Below, piece by piece: positions 19,335 to 27,084 of a stretch of 64,000 bases of DNA. Location: positions 372,001-436,000 of the forward strand of contig NZ_JAVLAT010000003.1 in assembly GCF_032190615.1 (NCBI RefSeq), read 5' to 3'. A program made the translations under genes and the position numbers. The notes under the pieces were generated by a model. It saw nothing but the letters and a program-made list of their open reading frames with translations. It was not told the origin of the DNA and did no database searches. Source of the DNA: Brucella pseudogrignonensis. Its GTDB lineage: Bacteria; Pseudomonadota; Alphaproteobacteria; Rhizobiales; Rhizobiaceae. How positions within the stretch are numbered: the first letter of the stretch is position 1; each line of letters begins with the position of its first letter.

Positions 19335-20002
19335 GCTTTTGTACTCCTCAAGACCGCAAATATACCATACTACCATACCAGTCAATATGACGGCACGATT
19401 GTTTGAGCTGGCGCATATGATGTCGATGCGTTGACGTATAAATTGCCTACACGCTTAAGCTCACGACCCTCGCTCGCTCCGGAGGATCAGTAAAAATTGC
19501 ATCAATTAACGTTATAAAAAATTTTAGCCGTTCGCCGTCGATTAATATCCTCAAGGCATATGGGATCGGCTGTTACTTATAGGCAGTTGCGTTTAAAAGC
19601 TTTGAGTTTGGCTCTAGGCGCTTGCCGCCGAGTTCATGTTCTTGACTGGAAATCTTTAGAAAAGGTATTGCGTGTCTGACATGATGCCGATGGCCATGTT
19701 ATTGACTCTACGTCAAAATCCTCCCGAAAACGCGTACAACGCATCAGTTCATGCTCGCTTTTAGTGAACGAAGGTTTCGGACTTCGAATCAAAAATAAAA
19801 GATCCGCCCACAAATACACTCCGTTCACTACAAAATCGAACGCCCCCGCTGTTGGCAAGAGCTTTTCTTCGCGGGCAGGCAAGCGTGTGCGCTGTCAGCA
19901 ATACCATACGGGTAGGGCGATTAGTTTACGAGGACCAACAGCACTCACGCAATCTCGCTCGCTCGTTATAAGGCGGATTCATTTGCGACTGCCGTATATA
20001 AT
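19335..20002. other. 668-bp gap with the GntR promoter and no convincing gene
   Basis: The gap holds the promoter and operator of the GntR operon at its left end and the 3' flank of the PfkB kinase gene at its right. A minus-strand frame at 19634-19882 (82 codons) has no recognisable domain and no clear ribosome site. A plus-strand frame starting at 19764 runs antisense into the kinase gene. The stretch around 19540-19880 could be a decayed gene, but no family was recognised. Confidence 0.4.
19363..19378. promoter_or_regulatory. Tandem TACCATAC repeat, probable GntR operator
   Basis: Two exact, adjacent copies of TACCATAC (19363-19370 and 19371-19378) lie 29 bp upstream of the GntR start. 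The position fits an autoregulatory operator over the promoter of the regulator-TRAP-uxu operon. Read on the minus strand the repeat is GTATGGTA. Confidence 0.5.
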
Positions 20003-20959
20003 CTATGCCGCGTTAGGTCTTTTAATTTGCGCTCTCTCTAGAAACGCTAATGTACTCTCAAAATCTACAATACCTGCCTGGCTCCCGAGGCCAGATGCAT
20101 TGAGAGCAGAAGATGCCTGGCCTAACTGGGTCATTTCTTCTGGGTTGAGTCCCTTGATAATCCCAGCCGCGAACCCGGCGTTGAAAGCATCACCACAGCC
20201 ACAGGTGCAAACAACGTCGATGTTGAATGCTGGCATATGGAACCGAGTGCCGTCGACATGGTGATAATATGCGCCATGTTCCCCCATCGTCATCACAGTG
20301 CACTGGACACCGAGATCATTAAAGTAGCATCCAATATCTTCCTTCGTCGTGAGACCGGAGAGTGCTTGCGCCTCCTCGATTGAAGGAATGAAATAATCTG
20401 TGTAGGGCAGGAGGCCAGCGACATTTGCCATGTCCTTTTTGTCTGCGGCGAAAACATCCAAGGTTGTAATGCGACCGCGACGCTTGGCTTCGGCCATCAA
20501 GCGGAAGCTGCGTTCTCCATCCATTTTGTCCATCAGGCCAGTCCCGCCCATATGGACAACCTTTGCATCAAGAACCTTGTCATAATCTTCATCATTAATA
20601 ACGAAAGCTCCGGTAGCACCACGCATATGCAAAGCTGGACGCTGTCCATCGGGTCGTGTGGTTACAATAGACGACGATGTGCCAACACCTTCGCAGAGCT
20701 GCATCATTGACGTATCGATGCCGAAGTGCGCCATGCGGCGAATGACCCAGTCGCCCATCAGATCATCACCGACACCGCCGACGGCAAGAACCTTCATTCC
20801 ATACTTAGCAGCGACGACGGCAGCAGCACCGGCAGCGCCGGATACGGCCATCGTCAATTCGTCTATGAAATAAGTATTTCCGCCGGGTGGTATCTCTGTG
20901 ACAGGGCGTCCCAGACAATCGAAGGTAAAGAAGCCGATTGAAGTATAGTCATAGGTCAT
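20003..20959 (-). CDS. PfkB-family carbohydrate kinase
   Basis: A 318-residue ribokinase-fold sugar kinase. The N-terminal part has VSGAAGAAAVVAAKYG and AVGGVGDDLMGD, the latter a clear PfkB signature 1. The ATP/anion-hole motif near residues 251-257 reads CTCGCGD instead of the usual DTxGAGD. The catalytic Asp (257) is kept, but the first Asp is Cys and Ala is Cys. It should phosphorylate a sugar or polyol brought in by the ABC system upstream. ATG 20959 follows GGGAGGA at good spacing. It is the last gene of the minus-strand ABC/SorC operon. Confidence 0.87.
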   Translation of the reverse strand: MTYDYTSIGFFTFDCLGRPVTEIPPGGNTYFIDELTMAVSGAAGAAAVVAAKYGMKVLAVGGVGDDLMGDWVIRRMAHFGIDTSMMQLCEGVGTSSSIVTTRPDGQRPALHMRGATGAFVINDEDYDKVLDAKVVHMGGTGLMDKMDGERSFRLMAEAKRRGRITTLDVFAADKKDMANVAGLLPYTDYFIPSIEEAQALSGLTTKEDIGCYFNDLGVQCTVMTMGEHGAYYHHVDGTRFHMPAFNIDVVCTCGCGDAFNAGFAAGIIKGLNPEEMTQLGQASSALNASGLGSQAGIVDFESTLAFLERAQIKRPNAA

Positions 20960-21094
20960 TAAGTTTATCCTCCCGAAATCAGCGCTTTGCGCCACTTGTG
21001 CTGCAAATTTACGTCAGCAATTCCCGTTGTGGAAATCCAATGGGAAAACCACATACCGTATTGAGCCGTCGAAACTTTCCTCCTTGCGGCCCAA

Positions 21095-22039
21095 CTAGCC
21101 GTCGAGTAGCCGCTCGCCTACCTGCTCGTCCGTCAGGATCACATGCGGGGAAATCAATTTCATAGCTGCCTTGAATACTGCGAGTTTATGCCATCCACCT
21201 GATGCCAATACGATCTTGCGTGCAGTCCTCACCGTCCTTGGGTCTACAGCGACGACCCTGCGGTTGACATCATGATCCACGATCACGCCATCGGCATCGA
21301 TAAACCGGCAGAGGATGTCGCCAATAGCCCCGGCCTTTTGCAACGATACCATTTCCTCTTTATCAAGCAGGCCGTAGCTTACAAAGGTGGATGATGGCGA
21401 AAGGTCACCAACACTGACGATAGCTACATCCAGATTCTGAGAACGGCGGAACACTTCTCGGATGCCTGGATGTGTCAGCAAAGCATCGCGGGTCCGCTCA
21501 TCCGGCGCAAAGACAGGTGCAGCAATAAGGTAGCTTTCGGCCGAAAGCCGATCTCCAAGACGCCACGCGAACTCAGAAGGATTAAATGTGCTTACTTTGG
21601 TTAGCCCACCCAACAATGATACCACAGAAACACCTGCATGCTCTTGCTGTGGGACGGATTGAAGACAAGAACTTAGCGTTTTGCCCCATCCGAGTCCGAT
21701 AGTCATATTCTCGTTCAAGAGGTCTGTAAGATATTCTCCAAGCACTGTTCCTATGATTTCCGGCACCATTTCTGGCTTTTGTGGCATTGGAACCACGATA
21801 GCGCGCTCGACTTTGAACTTCCGTTCCAGTTCACGTGCTATTTCTACACAGCGGCTGTGTTTGGAAATAACGCGAATCTGAACGGTTCCGTCTAGTCTGG
21901 CTGCCGCAAGCATCCGAAGTACCCGTGTGCGCGTCATTCCTAGCTCTCGGGCTACCTGATCCTGGGTTAACCCTTCCTTGTAATAGAGCCAGGCCGCCCT
22001 GGTTCTTAGATCATCATTAAGATCAGACACTTGTTCCAC
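21095..22039 (-). CDS. SorC/DeoR-type sugar-binding transcriptional regulator
   Basis: A 314-residue SorC-family regulator. The helix-turn-helix LTQDQVARELGMTRTRVLRML is followed by a sugar-phosphate-binding domain with GLGWGKTLSSCL, VVSLLGGL and KIVLASGGWHKL. No suitable ATG exists outside the upstream permease gene: the longest frame starts at 22195 and overlaps it by 73 bp. GTG 22039 (VEQVSDLNDD) with AAGAGAG upstream gives the normal length and is proposed here. The effector is probably the phosphorylated product of the neighbouring PfkB kinase, which would relieve repression of the ABC operon. Confidence 0.85.
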   Translation of the reverse strand: MEQVSDLNDDLRTRAAWLYYKEGLTQDQVARELGMTRTRVLRMLAAARLDGTVQIRVISKHSRCVEIARELERKFKVERAIVVPMPQKPEMVPEIIGTVLGEYLTDLLNENMTIGLGWGKTLSSCLQSVPQQEHAGVSVVSLLGGLTKVSTFNPSEFAWRLGDRLSAESYLIAAPVFAPDERTRDALLTHPGIREVFRRSQNLDVAIVSVGDLSPSSTFVSYGLLDKEEMVSLQKAGAIGDILCRFIDADGVIVDHDVNRRVVAVDPRTVRTARKIVLASGGWHKLAVFKAAMKLISPHVILTDEQVGERLLDG

Positions 22040-22122
22040 ACTCTCTCTTCGAAATTGTATCAGTCTGCCTATAAATGACGGCGTATTCAATTGCCACACA
22101 TCTGAAATTAACTGAAGGCACG

Positions 22123-23112
22123 CTAATTGCGACGGCGGAAGAGGTCGACCAACACAGCAACGAGAACTGCACCGCCTACAATGACGCGTTGCCAAAAGCC
22201 CGAAACGTTAAGAAGAACCGTCCCATTGGCTAATACAGTTAGAAGCATAGCACCAAGCATAGTGCCTACAATTGATCCTTGACCGCCACGAAGACTGGTG
22301 CCGCCAAGAATTGCTGCAGTTATCGCACCCATCAGCCAACCTTCGCCCACTGATGGCTGCCCTGCGTCCATGCGGCTTGCGAATAGAATTCCTGCAAGTG
22401 CAGCAAACATTCCAGCAAGCCCGAAAACCATGAACTCAACATATTTTGCGCGAATACCAACGAGAAGAGCTGCGTCCCTGTTGCCGCCAACGGCAAATAT
22501 ATTGCGTCCAAATTTGGTCTGTGTGAGAAGCCAGATGAGCACGATACCGGATGCAATAAAAAATATCACCGGTATTGGTATGGAGAATATTTCTCCCCTC
22601 CCAAAGACACTGAATGCCTCTCCAAGTGGGCGGATGGGATATCCTTTGGTGATGACCATGGTCAGGCCCGCAAAGATCTCCCAGGTTGCAAGCGTCACGA
22701 TGAACGGATTGAGGCGTAAACCGGCGACGAAAAAGCCATTGATGAAACCAAGGCACATACCAAAAGCCATCGTGAGCGGGATCACCATGTAAGGGTTAAC
22801 ACCAAACATGGTGAGCAAGAGTGACCCAACAATCGCTGAGAGACCGGCCGCGGCCCCTACAGAGAGGTCGATGCCGCCGACGAGTAGGACAAGTGTTTGT
22901 CCCAAGGCTACTAAGCCAACGAATGCTGCCTGCCGGGCCACAACTGACATGTTGTATGTTGAAAGAAAATTGTCCGTAGCAAAGGAGAGGGCGATCATTA
23001 AAACGATAAGTGCGACGAGAATTCCACTGGCTTCCCACTGCCAAAACCGCGCTATAAGACCCGTTCGCTTTGTCCGGGAAGTTGTAGAGGTGAGGGTGAT
23101 GTCGTTTGTCAT
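22123..23112 (-). CDS. Sugar ABC transporter permease (RbsC family)
   Basis: A 329-residue permease of the ribose/xylose/simple-sugar (CUT2) class. It has about ten hydrophobic helices and the motifs LVGGIDLSVGAAAGL, LNPFIVTLATW, FAVGGNRDAALLVGI and AAILGGTSLRGGQGS. It forms the membrane channel, normally as a homodimer, with the duplicated ATPase encoded upstream. A 19-bp gap separates it from that gene. Confidence 0.93.
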   Translation of the reverse strand: MTNDITLTSTTSRTKRTGLIARFWQWEASGILVALIVLMIALSFATDNFLSTYNMSVVARQAAFVGLVALGQTLVLLVGGIDLSVGAAAGLSAIVGSLLLTMFGVNPYMVIPLTMAFGMCLGFINGFFVAGLRLNPFIVTLATWEIFAGLTMVITKGYPIRPLGEAFSVFGRGEIFSIPIPVIFFIASGIVLIWLLTQTKFGRNIFAVGGNRDAALLVGIRAKYVEFMVFGLAGMFAALAGILFASRMDAGQPSVGEGWLMGAITAAILGGTSLRGGQGSIVGTMLGAMLLTVLANGTVLLNVSGFWQRVIVGGAVLVAVLVDLFRRRN

Positions 23113-23131
23113 AGGTTTTGACCTTGGGTGC

Positions 23132-24622
23132 CTAGCTCATTGCGAGTTGTAGAAGCGATTCCTGCGTTGCACTTGCGGCGGCAGGAATTCCTTTAACTTT
23201 TCCTTCGTGCATGACTACGATGCGATCAGAGACATCCAGCACTTCTTCAAGTTCGGAAGAAATGAAGACGATCGAGAGCCCTTCTTTGTCGGTAAATCTG
23301 CGCAGTTCGGCTTGGATTTCGAATTTCGCGGCGACGTCAATGCCACGTGTCGGTTCATCCATGATCAGAACACGCGCGTTTTGCATCAGCCATCGGCCGA
23401 TAATCACCTTTTGTTGGTTGCCGCCGCTGAGGCTTGTAATCGGATCAGAAGGCGAAGAAAGTTTGATGCGCAGTCGTTCTATAAAGCCATCGACTTCTTT
23501 GAGCATGTCCGCGGTGCGCATGTGCAGCATTCCACTGAAACGGTCGAGCGACGGCATGCACATGTTTTCCGTGATACTTAGTAGTGGGAATATTCCTTCT
23601 TGTTTTCTCTCCTCGGGTAAATAGACAAGGCCCTTGGCAATGCAATCGAGCGGAGTGCGCCGTAGAAGCTGCTGTCCGAAAAGTTCCACGGTGCCGCTAT
23701 CAGCTTGCGTGAGGCCAAAAATACACTTCGCAACCTCGGTACGACCGGCGCCGACAAGACCTGAGACGCCAAGGATTTCTCCTTTGTGAAGCTCGAAACT
23801 TACATTCTCGAATTCGCCTTGACGCGTTAGGCCATCGACTTTGAGTACGACATCACGTTTTTCAACCCCCAAGTGAGGGGTTGGGTTCCCACGACCAACT
23901 AAGCGCCCAGCCATCTGGCGCACCATCTCATCTTTGGTTGTTGTCTTGGGGTCAAGCTCACAGACATAGGAGCCGTCTCGCAGCACGGTAATCCTATCGG
24001 ATAGCTCCATTATTTCATCTAGACGATGAGAAATATAGAATACGGCACCACCATCAGCACGAAAGCGACGTATATAGCTGAAAAGCTTCTCCGTTTCGCG
24101 CGAGGTCAGTGTAGCTGTTGGCTCATCAAGGATAAGAATTCGAGCTGAAGTCGCTGCCGCTCGCGCAATCTGAACCAATTGCTGCTGTGCTTTACTCAGT
24201 TCGAAAACTTTGCTTTGGATGTCGATAGATTTGTCAATTTCGAGCAGGTGCCGAATGGCCTTCTCACGTGTCTTTTTCCAATTGATGGTTATCTTTGACA
24301 TCGAATGGGCACCCAACATGACGTTCTCAGCAACGGTCAAATTGGGTACGAGATTTATTTCCTGCGGCGCGATGCTGATGCCTGATTTTTGGGCGTCTAG
24401 GGGCTTGTTGAAAGAGACCTTTTCATTGTCTCGATAAAGCGTTCCTGTTGATGGTCGAGTTTTGCCACAAAAGATATTCATCAACGTGCTTTTTCCAGCG
24501 CCGTTTTCGCCGATGATCGCGTGAACTTCACCTGGCTTTATACCGATTGAAACGCCTTTTAGCGCATGAACGACGCCATACGATTTGTAAATGTCCTTGG
24601 CTTCGAAAGTGTACTGTAACAT
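23132..24622 (-). CDS. Sugar ABC transporter ATP-binding protein (RbsA family)
   Basis: A 496-residue ATPase with two tandem nucleotide-binding domains, as in CUT2 importers. The first has GENGAGKST, a Q-loop, ILDEPTATLT (Walker B) and a degenerate signature. The second has the altered Walker A GLVGAGRTEVA, SLSGGNQQKVIIGRWL and LIMDEPTRGID. One catalytically weak domain is normal in this class. It lies between the permease and binding-protein genes. Confidence 0.95.
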   Translation of the reverse strand: MLQYTFEAKDIYKSYGVVHALKGVSIGIKPGEVHAIIGENGAGKSTLMNIFCGKTRPSTGTLYRDNEKVSFNKPLDAQKSGISIAPQEINLVPNLTVAENVMLGAHSMSKITINWKKTREKAIRHLLEIDKSIDIQSKVFELSKAQQQLVQIARAAATSARILILDEPTATLTSRETEKLFSYIRRFRADGGAVFYISHRLDEIMELSDRITVLRDGSYVCELDPKTTTKDEMVRQMAGRLVGRGNPTPHLGVEKRDVVLKVDGLTRQGEFENVSFELHKGEILGVSGLVGAGRTEVAKCIFGLTQADSGTVELFGQQLLRRTPLDCIAKGLVYLPEERKQEGIFPLLSITENMCMPSLDRFSGMLHMRTADMLKEVDGFIERLRIKLSSPSDPITSLSGGNQQKVIIGRWLMQNARVLIMDEPTRGIDVAAKFEIQAELRRFTDKEGLSIVFISSELEEVLDVSDRIVVMHEGKVKGIPAAASATQESLLQLAMS

Positions 24623-24637
24623 AGTGGCGTCTCCAGA

Positions 24638-24662
24638 GCGGAGCGCAATAGATACGCTCCGC
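24638..24662 (-). other. Stem-loop between binding-protein and ATPase genes
   Basis: An 8-bp perfect inverted repeat (GCGGAGCG and complement) with a 9-nt loop lies just after the binding-protein stop codon. It has no T-run and is more likely an mRNA-stabilising element that favours binding-protein output. Confidence 0.45.
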
Positions 24663-24673
24663 CATGTTGGTAA

Positions 24674-25621
24674 TTACTTACAGTCTTCCTTGGTTATGAA
24701 GCGCGAACCAGTGTCGTGGAACATCGGAATTGTGTGGTTTTCGTTTACTGCGACCAGGTACTTGACCGACCAATAACCCATGTCCCATTGGCGTTGGGCT
24801 TTGAGCGCAGTGATCGTGCCATCGCAGACTGCATCAACAGATTCCGGCAAGTCATCCATGCCGACGATCGCTATCTTGCCTGCTAAGCCCGCATTCTTAA
24901 CAGCACGGGCTGCACCAATCGGGTTGGATGCATTTGAGCCAAAGATCCCCGCGATGTCGGGATTCGCTTGAAGTGCATTCTCGGTTAGTGTGACGGCCTC
25001 TTCGAGAATATCATTGTCGGGCTGCTCAAACACGATCTGCATGTCTGGGTAAGCCTCAAGCGCCTTCTTGAAACCTTGGATGCGCTCGACATGATCCGAC
25101 GCAGTAAGGCTGCCAGCAAGAATGCCTATTTTGCCTTGACCGTTTAAGTGCTTTGCAAGAAACTCACCAAGGTCAGCGCCGTCCTGATAGCTGCTTTTGG
25201 GTCCTATGAAAGGAAATTTGTCATCGCAGAACGAGTTAAAGGTCGTCACATTGACGCCTGCTTCTTTGGCCTCAGTTAGAAGCTGAACATTGGTCGCTCT
25301 ATCAAGGCAAGCGACAGCAAGACCATCTGGCTTGCGACCGATATTCGTCTCAATCCGCTGGTTTTGATCTGCAACGTCCGCCTGCGGAGGCTGATCCCAG
25401 ATGACATTGATTTTTATGCCGGACTTTGCAAATTCTTCTGCCGCGAATTTGCTGCCTTCCGCGACGACGTCATACCAAGGATGAATTACCTTAGGGATGA
25501 AGACGAAGGTGAGCTCTTTGTCGATAGGTTTAATGAGGTCTTGCTGGCTTTGTGCATAAGCATTACTCCCTGCGATGGTGGACATCACAGCTGCGCTTAT
25601 AAATAATTTGGACAGTTTCAT
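24674..25621 (-). CDS. Sugar ABC transporter substrate-binding protein (RbsB family)
   Basis: A 315-residue periplasmic binding protein with a signal peptide ending near SNAYAQSQ. It has the CUT2-type opening FVFIPKVIHPWYDVVAEG, and the hinge-region motifs GRKPDGLAVACLD and AGIFGSNASNPIGAARA. ATG 25621 follows GGGAGGTAG. An upstream in-frame ATG would place charged residues ahead of the signal peptide. It is the first gene of the minus-strand operon. The ligand is unknown; a pentose or polyol fits the neighbouring kinase and dehydrogenases. Confidence 0.92.
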   Translation of the reverse strand: MKLSKLFISAAVMSTIAGSNAYAQSQQDLIKPIDKELTFVFIPKVIHPWYDVVAEGSKFAAEEFAKSGIKINVIWDQPPQADVADQNQRIETNIGRKPDGLAVACLDRATNVQLLTEAKEAGVNVTTFNSFCDDKFPFIGPKSSYQDGADLGEFLAKHLNGQGKIGILAGSLTASDHVERIQGFKKALEAYPDMQIVFEQPDNDILEEAVTLTENALQANPDIAGIFGSNASNPIGAARAVKNAGLAGKIAIVGMDDLPESVDAVCDGTITALKAQRQWDMGYWSVKYLVAVNENHTIPMFHDTGSRFITKEDCK

Positions 25622-26046
25622 TTCTACCTCCCAGTTGAAACGCTTCACCGCCGGTTGCTGCGGCGTAATTCTTTAGTATCGGGGGGAAGCAATGTCGCGG
25701 TTGATCCTCCGCTATCAGCCTCTCTGGTTGATAGCGTCTATCAATTGCCCCGCGCTATGATTTACGGCACTCCACCCATTTTGCCCCACGTTACGGAACA
25801 TTTATATTTGAACATGTCTAAATGTTCACCTTATATAGTTTTTGTCAACTGGTTTCATGGACGACTTTTGCAATAAGCAAACAAATAACTGATTTTAAAA
25901 TACAAATTAATCGACATAAAGATTATGAGTTTTCAAATTCGGCGTTAGATGGGGATTTTCTTTAAAAAGAAATTGGCAAAATCCGTATTTCTGCTTGCAT
26001 ATTTATATTTCAAAGATCACAAATGTGCAGGAAAAGGGAGAGTCCT
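25622..26046. promoter_or_regulatory. 425-bp divergent control region of the polyol locus
   Basis: This gap separates the ABC operon (minus) from the dehydrogenase operon (plus) and should hold both promoters. It contains the SorC-type palindrome at 25809-25828. A second inverted repeat lies at 25711-25735 (GCTATCA and complement with an 11-nt spacer). The part from 25860 to 26030 is AT-rich. No gene was recognised. Confidence 0.55.
25809..25828. promoter_or_regulatory. Probable SorC-family operator
   Basis: TGAACAT and ATGTTCA form a perfect 7-bp inverted repeat with a 6-bp spacer, about 190 bp upstream of the ABC operon start and 220 bp upstream of the dehydrogenase operon. TGAAC/GTTCA half-sites are common for SorC/DeoR-type regulators. 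Control by the SorC protein of this locus is an inference. Confidence 0.5.
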
Positions 26047-27084
26047 ATGAAAGCAGGTTTACTCAAAGAGCCGAATTATCTGCTCTTTCAAACCGTTGCC
26101 GATCCAAAATTATCGGCTGGCGATATTTTAATTCGCGTCAAAGCGGCTACTGTTTGTGGTACCGATATACGTATCTTTAGGGGTAGAAAAACAGCCGGTG
26201 TTCGTTATCCGTCGATCCTTGGACACGAATTTGCCGGTGAGGTTGTCGACAATGGCGGTCACAGCCAATTCGTTTGTGGGGACGCTGTTGCCGTATGTCC
26301 GGCCATACCTTGCGGCTACTGCGACTACTGTAAGCGTGGTTATGAGAATATCTGTCAAAATCTGACCGCCATTGGATACGAAATCGACGGAGCCTTCGCC
26401 GAATATATAAGAATTCCGGCAAAGGCAGTTGAATTGCGCAACGTCTTCAAGATTCCCACTTCCCTTAGTTGGGAAAAGGCAGCACTTGTCGAACCATTAT
26501 CCTGCGTCCTCAACGGTCAGGAAAAGATAGGAATCGAAGTCGGAGATAGTGTTGTCATCCTTGGGTCGGGTCCGATTGGCTTGCTACACACCAAGTTGGC
26601 ACGTCATTCTGGTGCCGCCAAGATTATCGTAAGTGAGCCAAGTCCGACGCGCCGGCATGCCGCTATCGCTGCAGGCGCAGATATCGTTGTTGACCCTGTC
26701 AATGAGGATCTCAATGCAATCGTACGTCAGCATACAAAAGGGATTGGGGCCGATAAGCTTATAGTCGCGATAGGAGTGACGAAGCTTGCCAATGATGCAC
26801 TCTCGCTTGTTCGTCACCGCGGGAAGATAAGTTTGTTCGCCGGATTTTCATCCACGGACATGGCGACCATGGATGTTAACCTCATCCATTATAACGAGCT
26901 TATCGTGACCGGTTCATTCGGGCTTAATCGGCTACAGTTCGAAAAGTCGCTCGACATGATTACATCTGGCCAAATCGAAGTTGAGTCGATGCTAACGCAT
27001 CGCTTTGAACTAAAGGATATAGCACAGGCTCTGGAAACTGCAGAAAAGGGTAGTGCCGTAAAGGTCGCTATAATCAACTCATGA
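26047..27084 (+). CDS. Zinc-binding sorbitol/threonine-type alcohol dehydrogenase
   Basis: A 345-residue medium-chain dehydrogenase. It has catalytic Zn ligands in ATVCGTDIRIF and GHEFAGEV, a structural Zn loop with four Cys in PCGYCDYCKRGYENIC, and the NAD fold GSGPIGLLHTKLA. It should oxidise a secondary alcohol of a polyol or sugar phosphate. ATG 26047 follows GGGAG; the frame opens earlier but without a better start. It overlaps the GlpD-like gene by 4 bp (ATGA), so the two oxidoreductases are made together. Confidence 0.87.
   Translation: MKAGLLKEPNYLLFQTVADPKLSAGDILIRVKAATVCGTDIRIFRGRKTAGVRYPSILGHEFAGEVVDNGGHSQFVCGDAVAVCPAIPCGYCDYCKRGYENICQNLTAIGYEIDGAFAEYIRIPAKAVELRNVFKIPTSLSWEKAALVEPLSCVLNGQEKIGIEVGDSVVILGSGPIGLLHTKLARHSGAAKIIVSEPSPTRRHAAIAAGADIVVDPVNEDLNAIVRQHTKGIGADKLIVAIGVTKLANDALSLVRHRGKISLFAGFSSTDMATMDVNLIHYNELIVTGSFGLNRLQFEKSLDMITSGQIEVESMLTHRFELKDIAQALETAEKGSAVKVAIINS

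Noticed and set aside
19634..19882. 82-codon minus-strand frame in the long gap
   Set aside because: No ribosome site, domain or similarity was recognised; kept only as a note in the gap entry.
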